A stretch of 64,000 bases of DNA from Bacteroidota bacterium (GTDB lineage: Bacteria > Bacteroidota > Bacteroidia > Sphingobacteriales > Sphingobacteriaceae), in the NCBI GenBank assembly GCA_023450085.1, contig JAEXHI010000002.1, positions 1-64,000 of the forward strand, written 5' to 3'. Made by a program: the position numbers and the translations under genes. Position 1 is the stretch's first letter. The number at the start of each line of letters is the position of its first letter. The notes below the pieces were generated by a model, which searched no databases, was not told the DNA's origin, and worked only from the letters and a program-made list of their open reading frames with translations. Shown one piece after another: positions 35,130 to 43,576 of this stretch.

Positions 35130-37253
35130 TTGGCTGATTTAAAAGTTGCTTTAGTTGGAAATCCGAATACCGGAAAGTCTACCCTATTTAACCTTCTAAC
35201 AGGATTAAATCAAAAAATTGGGAATTTCCCTGGGATCACTGTCGATAAAAAGACGGGCTTCTGCAAATTGCCATCGGGCAAAACTGCTGAAGTGATTGAT
35301 TTACCAGGTACTTATTCATTATATCCCAAAAGTAAGGATGAAAGTATCGTTTTTCAGGTATTAGCTGATAAGGGTAATAGTAGTCATCCAGATGTAATTG
35401 TACTAGTTGCCGACTCAACCAACCTACGTCGTAATTTACTTTTATTTTCACAAGTTGCGGATTTGGGTATTCCAATGTTATTGGTGCTTAACATGGCCGA
35501 TATGGCTAAAAAGGAAGGCATTAGCATTGATGTTGACAAATTAGCTCAACGACTAGGGGTGCAAGTGGTTAATATCTCTGCCAGAAAAGGAGAAGGTTTA
35601 TCCACCTTAAAACAAGCTATTGCTCAAATTACGCCATTAGCTACACAAACTAATAGTATTGATGCCAAAAGTTTCGCTCCTGAAGCAGTAGAGGCCATCA
35701 AGCAAAAAATTGCTACAGATAATGATTATTATGCGTTGCAAGTGCTGCATCAGCATGAACACCTAGCTTTTTTTACAGAGAAAGAACAAGAAGAAATTGA
35801 AGCCATTGAGATAGGAAATGGTTTTGATACCGTGAAGCTCCAAGGAGAAGAGACGGTGGCCAGATATCGACACTTAAGCAAAGTACTAAGCGATGTAGTA
35901 GTAGATACTGGTGCTACGAAGAAATTTACCTTTACGGATAAAATTGATGCCATATTAACGCATAAAGTTTTCGGCTTTGTCATTTTCTTTTTTATTCTGT
36001 TTTTCATCTTTAACGCCATTTTCTCTTGGTCATCAGTACCAATGGATATGATAGAAGGCGGCTTTGCATGGCTTACTGAAAAAGGGCATGAACATTTGCC
36101 GGCGGGAGTATTAACCGATTTGCTTTTGGATGGTGTAGTGGCAGGATTAGGGGGGATTGTGATTTTTATTCCTCAAATTGCTATTCTTTTTGCTTTGATA
36201 TCCATTTTGGAAGACACTGGCTATATGGCCAGGGTAACCTTTATGATGGATAAAATCATGCGTAAGTTTGGTTTGAGTGGTAAATCAGTAGTACCTATGA
36301 TTGGAGGAATCGCTTGTGCAGTACCTTCTATCATGAGTGCCCGTAACATTGAGAGCTGGAAAGACAGGATCATTACCATTATGGTTACGCCATTAGTAAG
36401 CTGCTCTGCCCGATTACCTGTTTATACTTTGTTGATCTCTCTGGTAGTACCTGACGAGAAAATCTGGGGCATATTTAACCTACAAGGACTAACCTTGATG
36501 GCCATGTACTTCATCAGCATTATTGCGGCAATTTTGGTAGCCTTGGTCTTTAAATTTATCATCAAAGCCAAAGAGCGTTCTTATTTTATCATGGAACTGC
36601 CTGTATATCGTATGCCGCGTTGGAAAAACGTGTTGTTTACGATGTACGAAAAATCTAAAACATTTGTGTTGGAAGCGGGTAAGGTAATCATTGCTATTTC
36701 CATCATTTTATGGGTAATGTCTACTTACGGACCTTCGAAACGTTTTGAAGCCATCGACGCCAAATATGATCATATTGAAGCTACTTCTAAGGATACTGTA
36801 CAATTGGCTACTTTGGAAAGAGATAGAGCGGCAGAGAAATTAGAAAACTCTTACGCAGGTTTATTGGGACAAACCATAGAACCAGTAATTAAACCATTGG
36901 GTTACGATTGGAAAATAGGCATTGCCCTAATTACCTCTTTTGCTGCCCGCGAAGCTTTTGTAGGTACCATGGCAACAATTTATAGTGTTGAAGGCGCTGA
37001 TGATGATGGGGGAGAAATGAGGTTAAGAGATAAAATTGGTGCAGCCAAAGATCCACAAACAGGCTTGCCAATATTCACCTTTGCTACCGCTTTTTCGTTG
37101 ATGTTATTCTATGCTTTTGCCATGCAATGTATGAGTACAGTAGCAATTGTTTATAGAGAAACGAAATCATGGAAATGGCCAATGATACAGTTGGTGTATA
37201 TGACAGTAATGGCTTATGTAGCAGCATTGATTGCTTATCAGTTTTTAAAGTAA
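35130..37253 (+). CDS. feoB: Ferrous iron transporter FeoB
   Basis: Inner-membrane Fe(II) permease of 707 residues. The N-terminal G domain has G1 GNPNTGKS (10-17), G3 DLPG near 58-61 and G4 NMAD near 120. A helical GDI-like spacer follows, then two Gate domains with about 9-11 TM helices from residue 280 on, including the conserved MIGGIACAVPSIMSAR and SCSARLPVYTLL signatures. The start is TTG at 35130, four bases after feoA, indicating translational coupling. No FeoC gene is present. Length is within the family range. Confidence 0.96.
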   Translation: MADLKVALVGNPNTGKSTLFNLLTGLNQKIGNFPGITVDKKTGFCKLPSGKTAEVIDLPGTYSLYPKSKDESIVFQVLADKGNSSHPDVIVLVADSTNLRRNLLLFSQVADLGIPMLLVLNMADMAKKEGISIDVDKLAQRLGVQVVNISARKGEGLSTLKQAIAQITPLATQTNSIDAKSFAPEAVEAIKQKIATDNDYYALQVLHQHEHLAFFTEKEQEEIEAIEIGNGFDTVKLQGEETVARYRHLSKVLSDVVVDTGATKKFTFTDKIDAILTHKVFGFVIFFFILFFIFNAIFSWSSVPMDMIEGGFAWLTEKGHEHLPAGVLTDLLLDGVVAGLGGIVIFIPQIAILFALISILEDTGYMARVTFMMDKIMRKFGLSGKSVVPMIGGIACAVPSIMSARNIESWKDRIITIMVTPLVSCSARLPVYTLLISLVVPDEKIWGIFNLQGLTLMAMYFISIIAAILVALVFKFIIKAKERSYFIMELPVYRMPRWKNVLFTMYEKSKTFVLEAGKVIIAISIILWVMSTYGPSKRFEAIDAKYDHIEATSKDTVQLATLERDRAAEKLENSYAGLLGQTIEPVIKPLGYDWKIGIALITSFAAREAFVGTMATIYSVEGADDDGGEMRLRDKIGAAKDPQTGLPIFTFATAFSLMLFYAFAMQCMSTVAIVYRETKSWKWPMIQLVYMTVMAYVAALIAYQFLK

Positions 37254-37348
37254 ATTGCTATATTGCTGTGTGGGAATGATTGGCATGAAAAGTGTAGATA
37301 CTTCTGATCACCATTCGTCGTTTAAACAGTTAACCAGAGTTTCTTTCA

Positions 37349-37951
37349 ATGGATAAAAAAGAGGTCCTAGCACAATATATGCCCCCAGCTGCGGCACCTA
37401 TTATTGCTAAATGGATTGACTATTTTCAGTGTGAATTTAAAATTTCGAAGAATCGAAGCACCAAACTAGGTGACTATCGACATCCATTTAAAGGGAACGG
37501 GCATAAAATCTCAGTAAATAACGATTTAAATCCATATGCTTTTTTGGTCACCACTGTGCATGAATTTGCTCATTTACTTACTTGGAACGACCATAAGAAT
37601 AAGGTGAAGCCGCATGGTGCCGAATGGAAAAATAACTTCAAGAAAATGATGAAGCCTTTTTTTGATTTGGAGATTTTCCCAGCCGACGTAAACCAAGGGA
37701 TTGTGTCTTATCTAAATAATCCTGCTGCGTCTAGCTGTACCGATTTAAGATTGGCTCGTGCGCTAAAAAAATACGATGTACAAGAAGAAACTTTGCATGT
37801 GGAGCAATTGCCCATCAATAGTGTCTTTACTTTAAAAGATGGGCGTAAATTTCAAAAAGGCGAACGAATTAGAAAACGCTATCGTTGTACCTGTTTGGAT
37901 AATGGAAAAATTTATCTTTTTAATCCCTTGGCAGAAGTTTATGCAGAATAG
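37349..37951 (+). CDS. SprT-like zinc metalloprotease-fold protein
   Basis: Cytosolic protein of 200 residues with an SprT-like domain. The zinc motif HEFAH at 71-75 (H71, E72, H75) is followed by the HGAEWKNNF segment that supplies the third ligand. The C-terminal part (about 165-200) is Arg/Lys-rich with a single CxC, which may be a remnant zinc ribbon. The family includes eukaryotic SPRTN, but the bacterial role is unclear. Its last 13 bases overlap convergently with the XRE regulator gene. Confidence 0.85.
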   Translation: MDKKEVLAQYMPPAAAPIIAKWIDYFQCEFKISKNRSTKLGDYRHPFKGNGHKISVNNDLNPYAFLVTTVHEFAHLLTWNDHKNKVKPHGAEWKNNFKKMMKPFFDLEIFPADVNQGIVSYLNNPAASSCTDLRLARALKKYDVQEETLHVEQLPINSVFTLKDGRKFQKGERIRKRYRCTCLDNGKIYLFNPLAEVYAE

Positions 37952-38235
37952 GCAATCTGTTTTGCAAAGAGTGCTTCTTTGTCTTTCTGTGCTTTAATTA
38001 ACCTCTGTGTAGTAGGGTTATTTAAATAGTGGTCGTATTCCATGCACAAAATGAGATAGTGTAATTCAAAACCGTAAAATACAGCAATAAGTTTGGCGGT
38101 GTCAAGCCTTAACATGGTCTTGTCTTGCTCTAATTTGGAATACGCAGACCTTTCCAAATTTAAAAATGTGGCAATATTCTCTTGCGTAACCCCCTTGTAT
38201 TGTCTCAGCTTTCTTAAGATTTTACCAACATTCAT
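37939..38235 (-). CDS. XRE-family helix-turn-helix regulator
   Basis: Small DNA-binding protein of 98 residues. Residues 4-62 form a Cro/C1-type HTH (ILRKLRQYKGVTQENIATFLNLERSAYSKLEQDK). The C-terminal 35 residues are short and charged with no effector domain. It converges on the SprT-like gene with a 13-bp overlap, and no toxin or restriction partner is next to it. The target is unknown. Confidence 0.85.
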   Translation of the reverse strand: MNVGKILRKLRQYKGVTQENIATFLNLERSAYSKLEQDKTMLRLDTAKLIAVFYGFELHYLILCMEYDHYLNNPTTQRLIKAQKDKEALFAKQIAYSA

Positions 38236-38385
38236 AAAAGCGTCTTTTGTAGTAAAACAACTAAATATACGACTTCATAGATACACAAAATGTGAAAAAA
38301 AGTCTCATTTTCTCGTTAAGCACTGTAAATGAATAATTTTACGGCTATAAGACCATCATCTATAAAATAACGCTCATTACTGGCC

Positions 38386-38461
38386 CTCATCATTTAACTT
38401 AACGCTCTCTTTAAGTAAATGTTACAGGGCCTTTACTCGTTTTAGGAGTTAAAGTGATGAG
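38386..38461. repeat. Long inverted repeat after the E1 gene
   Basis: CTCATCATTTAAC and GTTAAAGTGATGAG can pair as 13-base arms around a 49-base centre, which also holds a competing AGGGCC partner to the GGCCCT just outside. There is no T-tract, so it is not a simple terminator. Confidence 0.4.
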
Positions 38462-38485
38462 AATCATATTTTTAGATTCGCCTTT

Positions 38486-40462
38486 TTAGTAAGATAGTAG
38501 TTTTTCGATTGTGTTTGCTAACCTTGCCTTTGCTAAGAAATCATCTTCCAAAATTTTACTCATTGGAATGGCAGTATCCAAGCTAGCGCAACGCATTACT
38601 GGAGCATCAAGATGTTCAAAGCAATGCTCGTTGATCCATGCTGAAAGTTCGGCGCCAAAACCACCACTTAGTGTATCTTCATGTAAAATCAACACCCTTC
38701 CAGTAGCTTTTACGGCAGCCTCTACTGCTAATTTGTCCCAAGGTTGTAGGCTTACCAAATCAACTACCCTTGCTGATATTTGTGGGTTTGTTTTGAGGTA
38801 GTCTAATGCCCAGTGAACTCCCAGTCCGTAGGTAATGATAGAAAGCTGTTGACCTTCCTTCAGTACGTTAGCCTTTCCAATCTCTATGGTATAAAAACCT
38901 TCAGGAACTGTTCCAATTAAGCTCCGGTACAAATATTTATGTTCAAAATAGATGACAGGATTGGGGTCTTCTATAGAAGCCAATAATAATCCCTTGGCAT
39001 CATAAGGAAATGCTGGATATACAACTTTTAAACCAGGTGTTTTGGTAAACCAAGCTTCGTTGCTTTGGGAGTGGAAAGGTCCGGCACCTGTGCCAGCACC
39101 AGTAGGCATACGAATCACTACATCGGCTTTTTCTCCCCAACGATAATGTGTTTTGGCAAGGTTATTTACAATTTGATTGAAGCCTACACTTACAAAATCC
39201 GCAAACTGCATTTCTACTACTGCTTTGTAGCCGTTAATGGATAGTCCTAAGCCAGCTCCAACAATCGCAGATTCGCAAATAGGAGTGTTACGTACCCTAG
39301 CTTTCCCAAATTCTTTAACAAAGCCATCTGTGATTTTAAAAGCACCGCCGTATTCAGCAATATCCTGTCCCATTAACACTAAATTGGAGTGGCGTTGCAT
39401 GCCTTCCCTTAAACCATCGGTAATTGCGTCTAAGTATCTCTTTTCTGAACTTGAGCTTGAGGGAACAGACGGTGTAGTTTCATAGGGATAATACATATCG
39501 CTTAGTTCATGCAGCGCATTTGCTTCTGGTTCCTGTTCGGTAAAAGCAGCTTCCACTTCACTGTCAATCTGTTTTTTAAAGGTGCTTCTAATTTCAGTGA
39601 TAGAATTTTCAGTTAAGACATTTTGTTCTAAAAGGTATTCTTCAAAATTTCTAAGTGGATCTTTTTTAGACCACTCGTCAAACAATTCTTGTGGAACATA
39701 TTTAGTGCCCGAGGCCTCTTCGTGACCACGCATTCTAAACGTTAGGCATTCTACCAATACAGGCCTAGGGTTTTTACGTATATCTTGGGCCAACTCAGAG
39801 AGTTTATCATAAACCTCAAGAATATTGTTGCCGTCTAATTGTATGCCTTCAATACCATAGCCTATAGCTCTATCTACTAAATGCTTGCAACGATATTGCT
39901 CATTAATAGGGGTCGATAATCCATAGCCATTGTTCTCAATCAAGAAAATTACTGGCAAATTCCAAACAGCCGCCACGTTAATTGCTTCATGAAAATCACC
40001 CTCGCTCGTAGCACCTTCGCCAGTAAAAACTAGCGTAGCTTTAGGTTGCTCAGCAATGAGATCGGCCAATGCAATACCATCGGCTAAGGCCATTTGAGGG
40101 CCTAAGTGAGAAATCATGCCCACAATTTTGTAATCTTGAGTGCCAAAATGAAAGGATCTATCCCTTCCTTTGGTGAAACCGCTCAGCTTACCTTGCCATT
40201 GAGCCATCAATTTCTTTAATGGGATACCTCGGGTAGTGAAAACACCAAGATTGCGGTGCATGGGTAAAATATATTCATCGCTTTGCATCGCCAATGTACT
40301 TCCTACAGCAATGGCTTCTTGCCCAATACCAGAAAACCATTTGCCTATTCGACCCTGTCTCAGTAAAATCAGCATTTTTTCTTCAATTAAACGTGGGAAA
40401 AGTAAATGCTTGTAGATCGATAATAGCTCTGAGTCGGATTTTTGCTTTCTGTCGAATAACAT
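38486..40462 (-). CDS. 2-oxoacid dehydrogenase E1, fused alpha and beta subunits
   Basis: Thiamine-diphosphate enzyme of 658 residues. The alpha part (about 1-310) has the ThDP/Mg motif GEGATSEGDFHEA (near 145) to IENNGYGLST. The beta part (about 340-658) has the transketolase pyrimidine and C-terminal domains (VLMGQDIAEYGGAFKITDGF, RVLILHEDTLSGGFGAEL). It decarboxylates a 2-oxoacid, branched-chain or pyruvate type, and passes the acyl group to an E2. In most bacteria the two subunits are separate, but fusions are known in Bacteroidota. No E2 or E3 gene is nearby. Confidence 0.92.
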   Translation of the reverse strand: MLFDRKQKSDSELLSIYKHLLFPRLIEEKMLILLRQGRIGKWFSGIGQEAIAVGSTLAMQSDEYILPMHRNLGVFTTRGIPLKKLMAQWQGKLSGFTKGRDRSFHFGTQDYKIVGMISHLGPQMALADGIALADLIAEQPKATLVFTGEGATSEGDFHEAINVAAVWNLPVIFLIENNGYGLSTPINEQYRCKHLVDRAIGYGIEGIQLDGNNILEVYDKLSELAQDIRKNPRPVLVECLTFRMRGHEEASGTKYVPQELFDEWSKKDPLRNFEEYLLEQNVLTENSITEIRSTFKKQIDSEVEAAFTEQEPEANALHELSDMYYPYETTPSVPSSSSSEKRYLDAITDGLREGMQRHSNLVLMGQDIAEYGGAFKITDGFVKEFGKARVRNTPICESAIVGAGLGLSINGYKAVVEMQFADFVSVGFNQIVNNLAKTHYRWGEKADVVIRMPTGAGTGAGPFHSQSNEAWFTKTPGLKVVYPAFPYDAKGLLLASIEDPNPVIYFEHKYLYRSLIGTVPEGFYTIEIGKANVLKEGQQLSIITYGLGVHWALDYLKTNPQISARVVDLVSLQPWDKLAVEAAVKATGRVLILHEDTLSGGFGAELSAWINEHCFEHLDAPVMRCASLDTAIPMSKILEDDFLAKARLANTIEKLLSY

Positions 40463-40542
40463 AAGGTTGATATTGGTTTCCAGTAAATATAGTAATTAAG
40501 TTGCCAGAGATTGAGCGTAACTGTTAGTTTTTAAGTCCCTTA

Positions 40543-40668
40543 ATCTTTGCGTCCCTTTGCGAAAACTTATCGATTAAAAACTTCATCACAAAACAAAGAA
40601 AATTAATATGGAATTACGGTAAAACCTTTATCGCAAAGAAAGGAAGAGATACGCTAAGAACGCAAAGA
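40543..40668. repeat. Intergenic inverted repeat, class 3
   Basis: The left side has CTTTGCGTCCCTTTGCG and the right side CGCAAAGAAAGG and CGCTAAGAACGCAAAG. They are complementary in part across about 90 bases in the gap between E1 and lutB. Confidence 0.6.
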
Positions 40669-40685
40669 AAAACTGAAACGAATAC

Positions 40686-42074
40686 CTACTCTTTTTCCTG
40701 TTTTTTCTGATGCTCTTCCCAGCGTTTGGCAAAAGATTTAGGGGCTATTTCTGGCATTTCACGATATTTTCCCCATCCTTTTTTGAAAAAAGTTTTGAGA
40801 AAGAAATTCTTCATTTTACCACTAAAAAAGTCCATTAACGAACGTTTTTTCATGCCCTTTTTCCAGATACTCCAGCCAATGTTTTCGGCAGTAGTATTTT
40901 CGTTAGATGATGCCGCGTCTCTACGGTTAAGCAGCAACATTTTATGGATGTCAATTTTTGCGGGGCAAACTTCAGAACATTTGCCGCACAAGCTAGAAGC
41001 ATAGCTTAAATGTTTAAACTCCTTCATGCCCTTAAAATGAGGCGTAATGATAGATCCAATTGGTCCGCTGTAGGTGGTGTTATAAGTATGGCCACCAATG
41101 TTTTTGTAAACAGGGCAAGCATTTAAACAAGCACCACAACGAATGCAATACAGAGCCTGACGCTGTTCTTTTTGTGCCAATAAGTTGGTACGACCATTGT
41201 CCAGCAAAATAACATACATCTCTTCTGGACCATCTGTTTCATTGGCTTGTCTTGGCCCACTTAAGATAGTGTTGTAAACAGTAAGGTTTTGTCCCGTGCC
41301 GTGGCTAGACAGCAAAGGCCAAAATAAATCCAAATCTGTTAAGGAAGGCACCAGTTTTTCGATACCTACAATGGCGATATGTATTTTAGGAAAGGTGGTG
41401 GTTAACCTAGCATTGCCTTCATTTTCGGTAAGGGCAATACTGCCTGTATCTGCAATGAGGAAATTTCCACCAGTAATGCCAATATCAGCCGTTAAATATT
41501 TTTCCCTTAGTAATTCACGGGCTTTTTGAGTGAGTTGCTCTGGCGTAGCATCAATAGGAGTTCCGAACTTTTCATGGAATAGTTTGGCAATATCTTCCTT
41601 GCTCAAGTGCATGGCAGGCGTTACAATATGGTAAGGAGCTTGTCCTAGTAATTGCACAATATACTCGCCCAAATCACTTTCTAGAGATTCAATGTCGTGC
41701 TTTTCCAAAAACTCATTCAAATGAATTTCTTCGGTAGTCATCGACTTGGATTTGATGACGCTTTTACCCCCAGCACGTTGGATAATCTGCAAGATTTCTT
41801 TTTGTGCTTCAACAGCATCATTGGCCCAAATCACTTTGCCACCACGTTTTTGGAAATTCGATTCAAACTCTGGTAAAAGCTTGTCTAAATTTTCCATCAC
41901 ACGCCATTTAATTACGTGTGCCCTGCGCTTGGATACCTCTAAATTTTCAAACTTCGATAAACCACGAGCGACCGCTACGTTATACTTACCAATATTATAA
42001 TTAATGGTGTTGCGGTGTGGGACATCGAAGGCCTTTTCATCGGCTTTTACTAAAAATTCTTCGGCAATATTCAT
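40686..42074 (-). CDS. lutB: LutB-type iron-sulfur protein of lactate utilisation
   Basis: Cytosolic or membrane-associated electron-transfer protein of 462 residues, LutB/LldF type. It takes part with LutA and LutC in L-lactate oxidation to pyruvate. Residues about 60-290 form the LUD domain (SMTTEEIHLNEFLEKHDIESLESDLGEYI, ITGGNFLIADTGSIAL). Two [4Fe-4S] motifs follow, CIRCGACLNACP near 308 and CGKCSEVCP near 358. LutA and LutC are not adjacent here. A -7 box lies seven bases before the start. Confidence 0.92.
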   Translation of the reverse strand: MNIAEEFLVKADEKAFDVPHRNTINYNIGKYNVAVARGLSKFENLEVSKRRAHVIKWRVMENLDKLLPEFESNFQKRGGKVIWANDAVEAQKEILQIIQRAGGKSVIKSKSMTTEEIHLNEFLEKHDIESLESDLGEYIVQLLGQAPYHIVTPAMHLSKEDIAKLFHEKFGTPIDATPEQLTQKARELLREKYLTADIGITGGNFLIADTGSIALTENEGNARLTTTFPKIHIAIVGIEKLVPSLTDLDLFWPLLSSHGTGQNLTVYNTILSGPRQANETDGPEEMYVILLDNGRTNLLAQKEQRQALYCIRCGACLNACPVYKNIGGHTYNTTYSGPIGSIITPHFKGMKEFKHLSYASSLCGKCSEVCPAKIDIHKMLLLNRRDAASSNENTTAENIGWSIWKKGMKKRSLMDFFSGKMKNFFLKTFFKKGWGKYREMPEIAPKSFAKRWEEHQKKQEKE

Positions 42075-42081
42075 CAGTCGT

Positions 42082-42089
42082 CAAATATA
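42082..42089 (-). promoter_or_regulatory. -7 box of lutB
   Basis: TATATTTG on the minus strand, seven bases before ATG 42074, predicting a leader of only a few bases. Confidence 0.5.
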
Positions 42090-42341
42090 GGTAAATAGGC
42101 GAGGGCTTTAAAATTTAACGAGTGGATGTTGATATAATTATACAATCTAACTACCATTTATAGTAATTTGTTTGTTTTTTGAAAAGCAGTGATAGCGTTG
42201 CATCGGAAATAGCAGCCCTGCACTCCGTTACAAGTCCTCCCCAAGCAAAGCTTGGGATGCGGGCTTTCCACTACGTTCAGGTTTAGTTTGGGAAAACCTG
42301 TGAGGGATCTGTCTTTATTCTTTGCTCCTTACTCCTTGTTC

Positions 42342-42878
42342 TTATTTAAGGTTGTCGATTTCTTTCATATAAGCTAGGTATGCCTGCTTATAGTTCAAAT
42401 CTTTATTTTCAGCTTTGGAAATAAACACAAGAAAATCGTCAAGATCAGCTTCGGTAAAGCCTAGTTTTCTGAAAAGTACTTGGTCGTTGCTCCAATTTTG
42501 AGGATTTACTTTGATGGCGGCCATTTGCTTATAAAGCACAATTCCCTTTCTAAATTCGGCATATCCAATCCCGCTCTTGAAAGTTTGAATGGCATCAATT
42601 AATGCCTGGTAAGTTACTGCCGAATCAACTTTGGCTTCAATCAATACCGCATATAAAATTTGGGGTTTTAAGATCTCTAGATCAATACTATCCAGTTGAA
42701 TGTGTTTTTTAATAACACTGATGTCTTCTAAAAAAAGCGAATCAGTAGATTTTAAACGGCTTTGCAAAAAATGAGGTTCCTTGGAAAGTAATGACTTATT
42801 TTCCTGTGCATAACTAAAAGACGCTATAATAAGCAGTAGGAAAATAATTAATAAACGAGGATTTTCTTTGTTTTTCAT
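42342..42878 (-). CDS. Predicted secreted protein of unknown function
   Basis: 178-residue protein with a signal peptide (LLIIFLLLIIASFSYAQ) and a helical mature part. I recognise no family. The ORF could open at a GTG at 42905, but the -7 box TATCTTTG (42885-42892) lies inside that extension, six bases before ATG 42878. The ATG is therefore the real start and gives a good signal sequence. The ending IDNLK and the even spread of Lys, Leu and Ile suggest a compact alpha-helical periplasmic protein. Neighbours give no clue. Confidence 0.72.
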   Translation of the reverse strand: MKNKENPRLLIIFLLLIIASFSYAQENKSLLSKEPHFLQSRLKSTDSLFLEDISVIKKHIQLDSIDLEILKPQILYAVLIEAKVDSAVTYQALIDAIQTFKSGIGYAEFRKGIVLYKQMAAIKVNPQNWSNDQVLFRKLGFTEADLDDFLVFISKAENKDLNYKQAYLAYMKEIDNLK

Positions 42879-42884
42879 TGTGAA

Positions 42885-42892
42885 CAAAGATA
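42885..42892 (-). promoter_or_regulatory. -7 box of the secreted orphan gene
   Basis: TATCTTTG on the minus strand, six bases before ATG 42878. It decides the start codon. Confidence 0.5.
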
Positions 42893-43071
42893 GCGTTTTG
42901 ATCACTAATGGAATTCCGTCATTTGGATACCTCTCCGGAAAAAAGGGAATGGTCTTTAGTTGTTTTTCTAGGAGGATGGTCGAAGGCTGTGGTGGTAAGA
43001 TTTAATCCTTTTAACCCAGGAAATAATCCGATTGGAAATTTTTGTTAGTTTTACAAAAAGCGTAATAAATT

Positions 43072-43419
43072 ATGAAAATAGGTACAAAATGGGTTTTAGT
43101 ACTTTCTTTAATGCTTAATGTTTTAGTTCTGTTGAAATTCGGATATGATAAATTTAATTCTCCTACTTATAAATTAGGAGAGCTAAGAGAAGATATTTCA
43201 CTTAGATTATTTAACCAGAGTGATACTATCCTTTTTAAATTGCCGAAGGGCTTAACGGTTAGAGATGTTTCTGCGAGAGGAATAGGAGCTATTGGACAAT
43301 TTGAAAATGATCGATTTCAAATAATCGTTACTTCTGAAGGAGGGTTAGTGGATTACGGTAAACCAGAAAAAGAACTGATGCCATTTGGAGAGCTTTATTC
43401 TGCGGACGTTGTTAAATAG
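43072..43419 (+). CDS. Small membrane-anchored protein of unknown function
   Basis: 115 residues. One hydrophobic helix (about 6-24, WVLVLSLMLNVLVLLKF) anchors a short domain that is probably periplasmic. The rest is beta-rich with ISLRLFNQSDTILFKLPKGLTVRDVSARGIGAIGQF. I recognise no family. It is transcribed from a single-gene unit between two minus-strand genes. A TAGTTTTA element lies about 20 bases upstream. Confidence 0.6.
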   Translation: MKIGTKWVLVLSLMLNVLVLLKFGYDKFNSPTYKLGELREDISLRLFNQSDTILFKLPKGLTVRDVSARGIGAIGQFENDRFQIIVTSEGGLVDYGKPEKELMPFGELYSADVVK

Positions 43420-43531
43420 ACCAGATGGTAATGGAAACCCCACAGGCAAGCGAAGCGTAGGCGAGGAGTTGAAATGAACAGCGGGGCTGTCGGAAAATAG
43501 TAGTAATGAAACTAATCTTCTAAAAACAAAA

Positions 43532-43557
43532 AATCCCGTCAGTTGCCTAACGGGATT
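43532..43557 (-). terminator. Terminator of the M28 peptidase gene
   Basis: AATCCCGT and ACGGGATT form an 8-bp stem, followed on the minus strand by TTTTTTG. Confidence 0.88.
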
Positions 43558-43576
43558 GGATATGCTTTAAAACATT

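Noticed and set aside
38386..38461. Hairpin after the E1 gene as its terminator
   Set aside because: The loop is too long and no T-tract follows on the minus strand.
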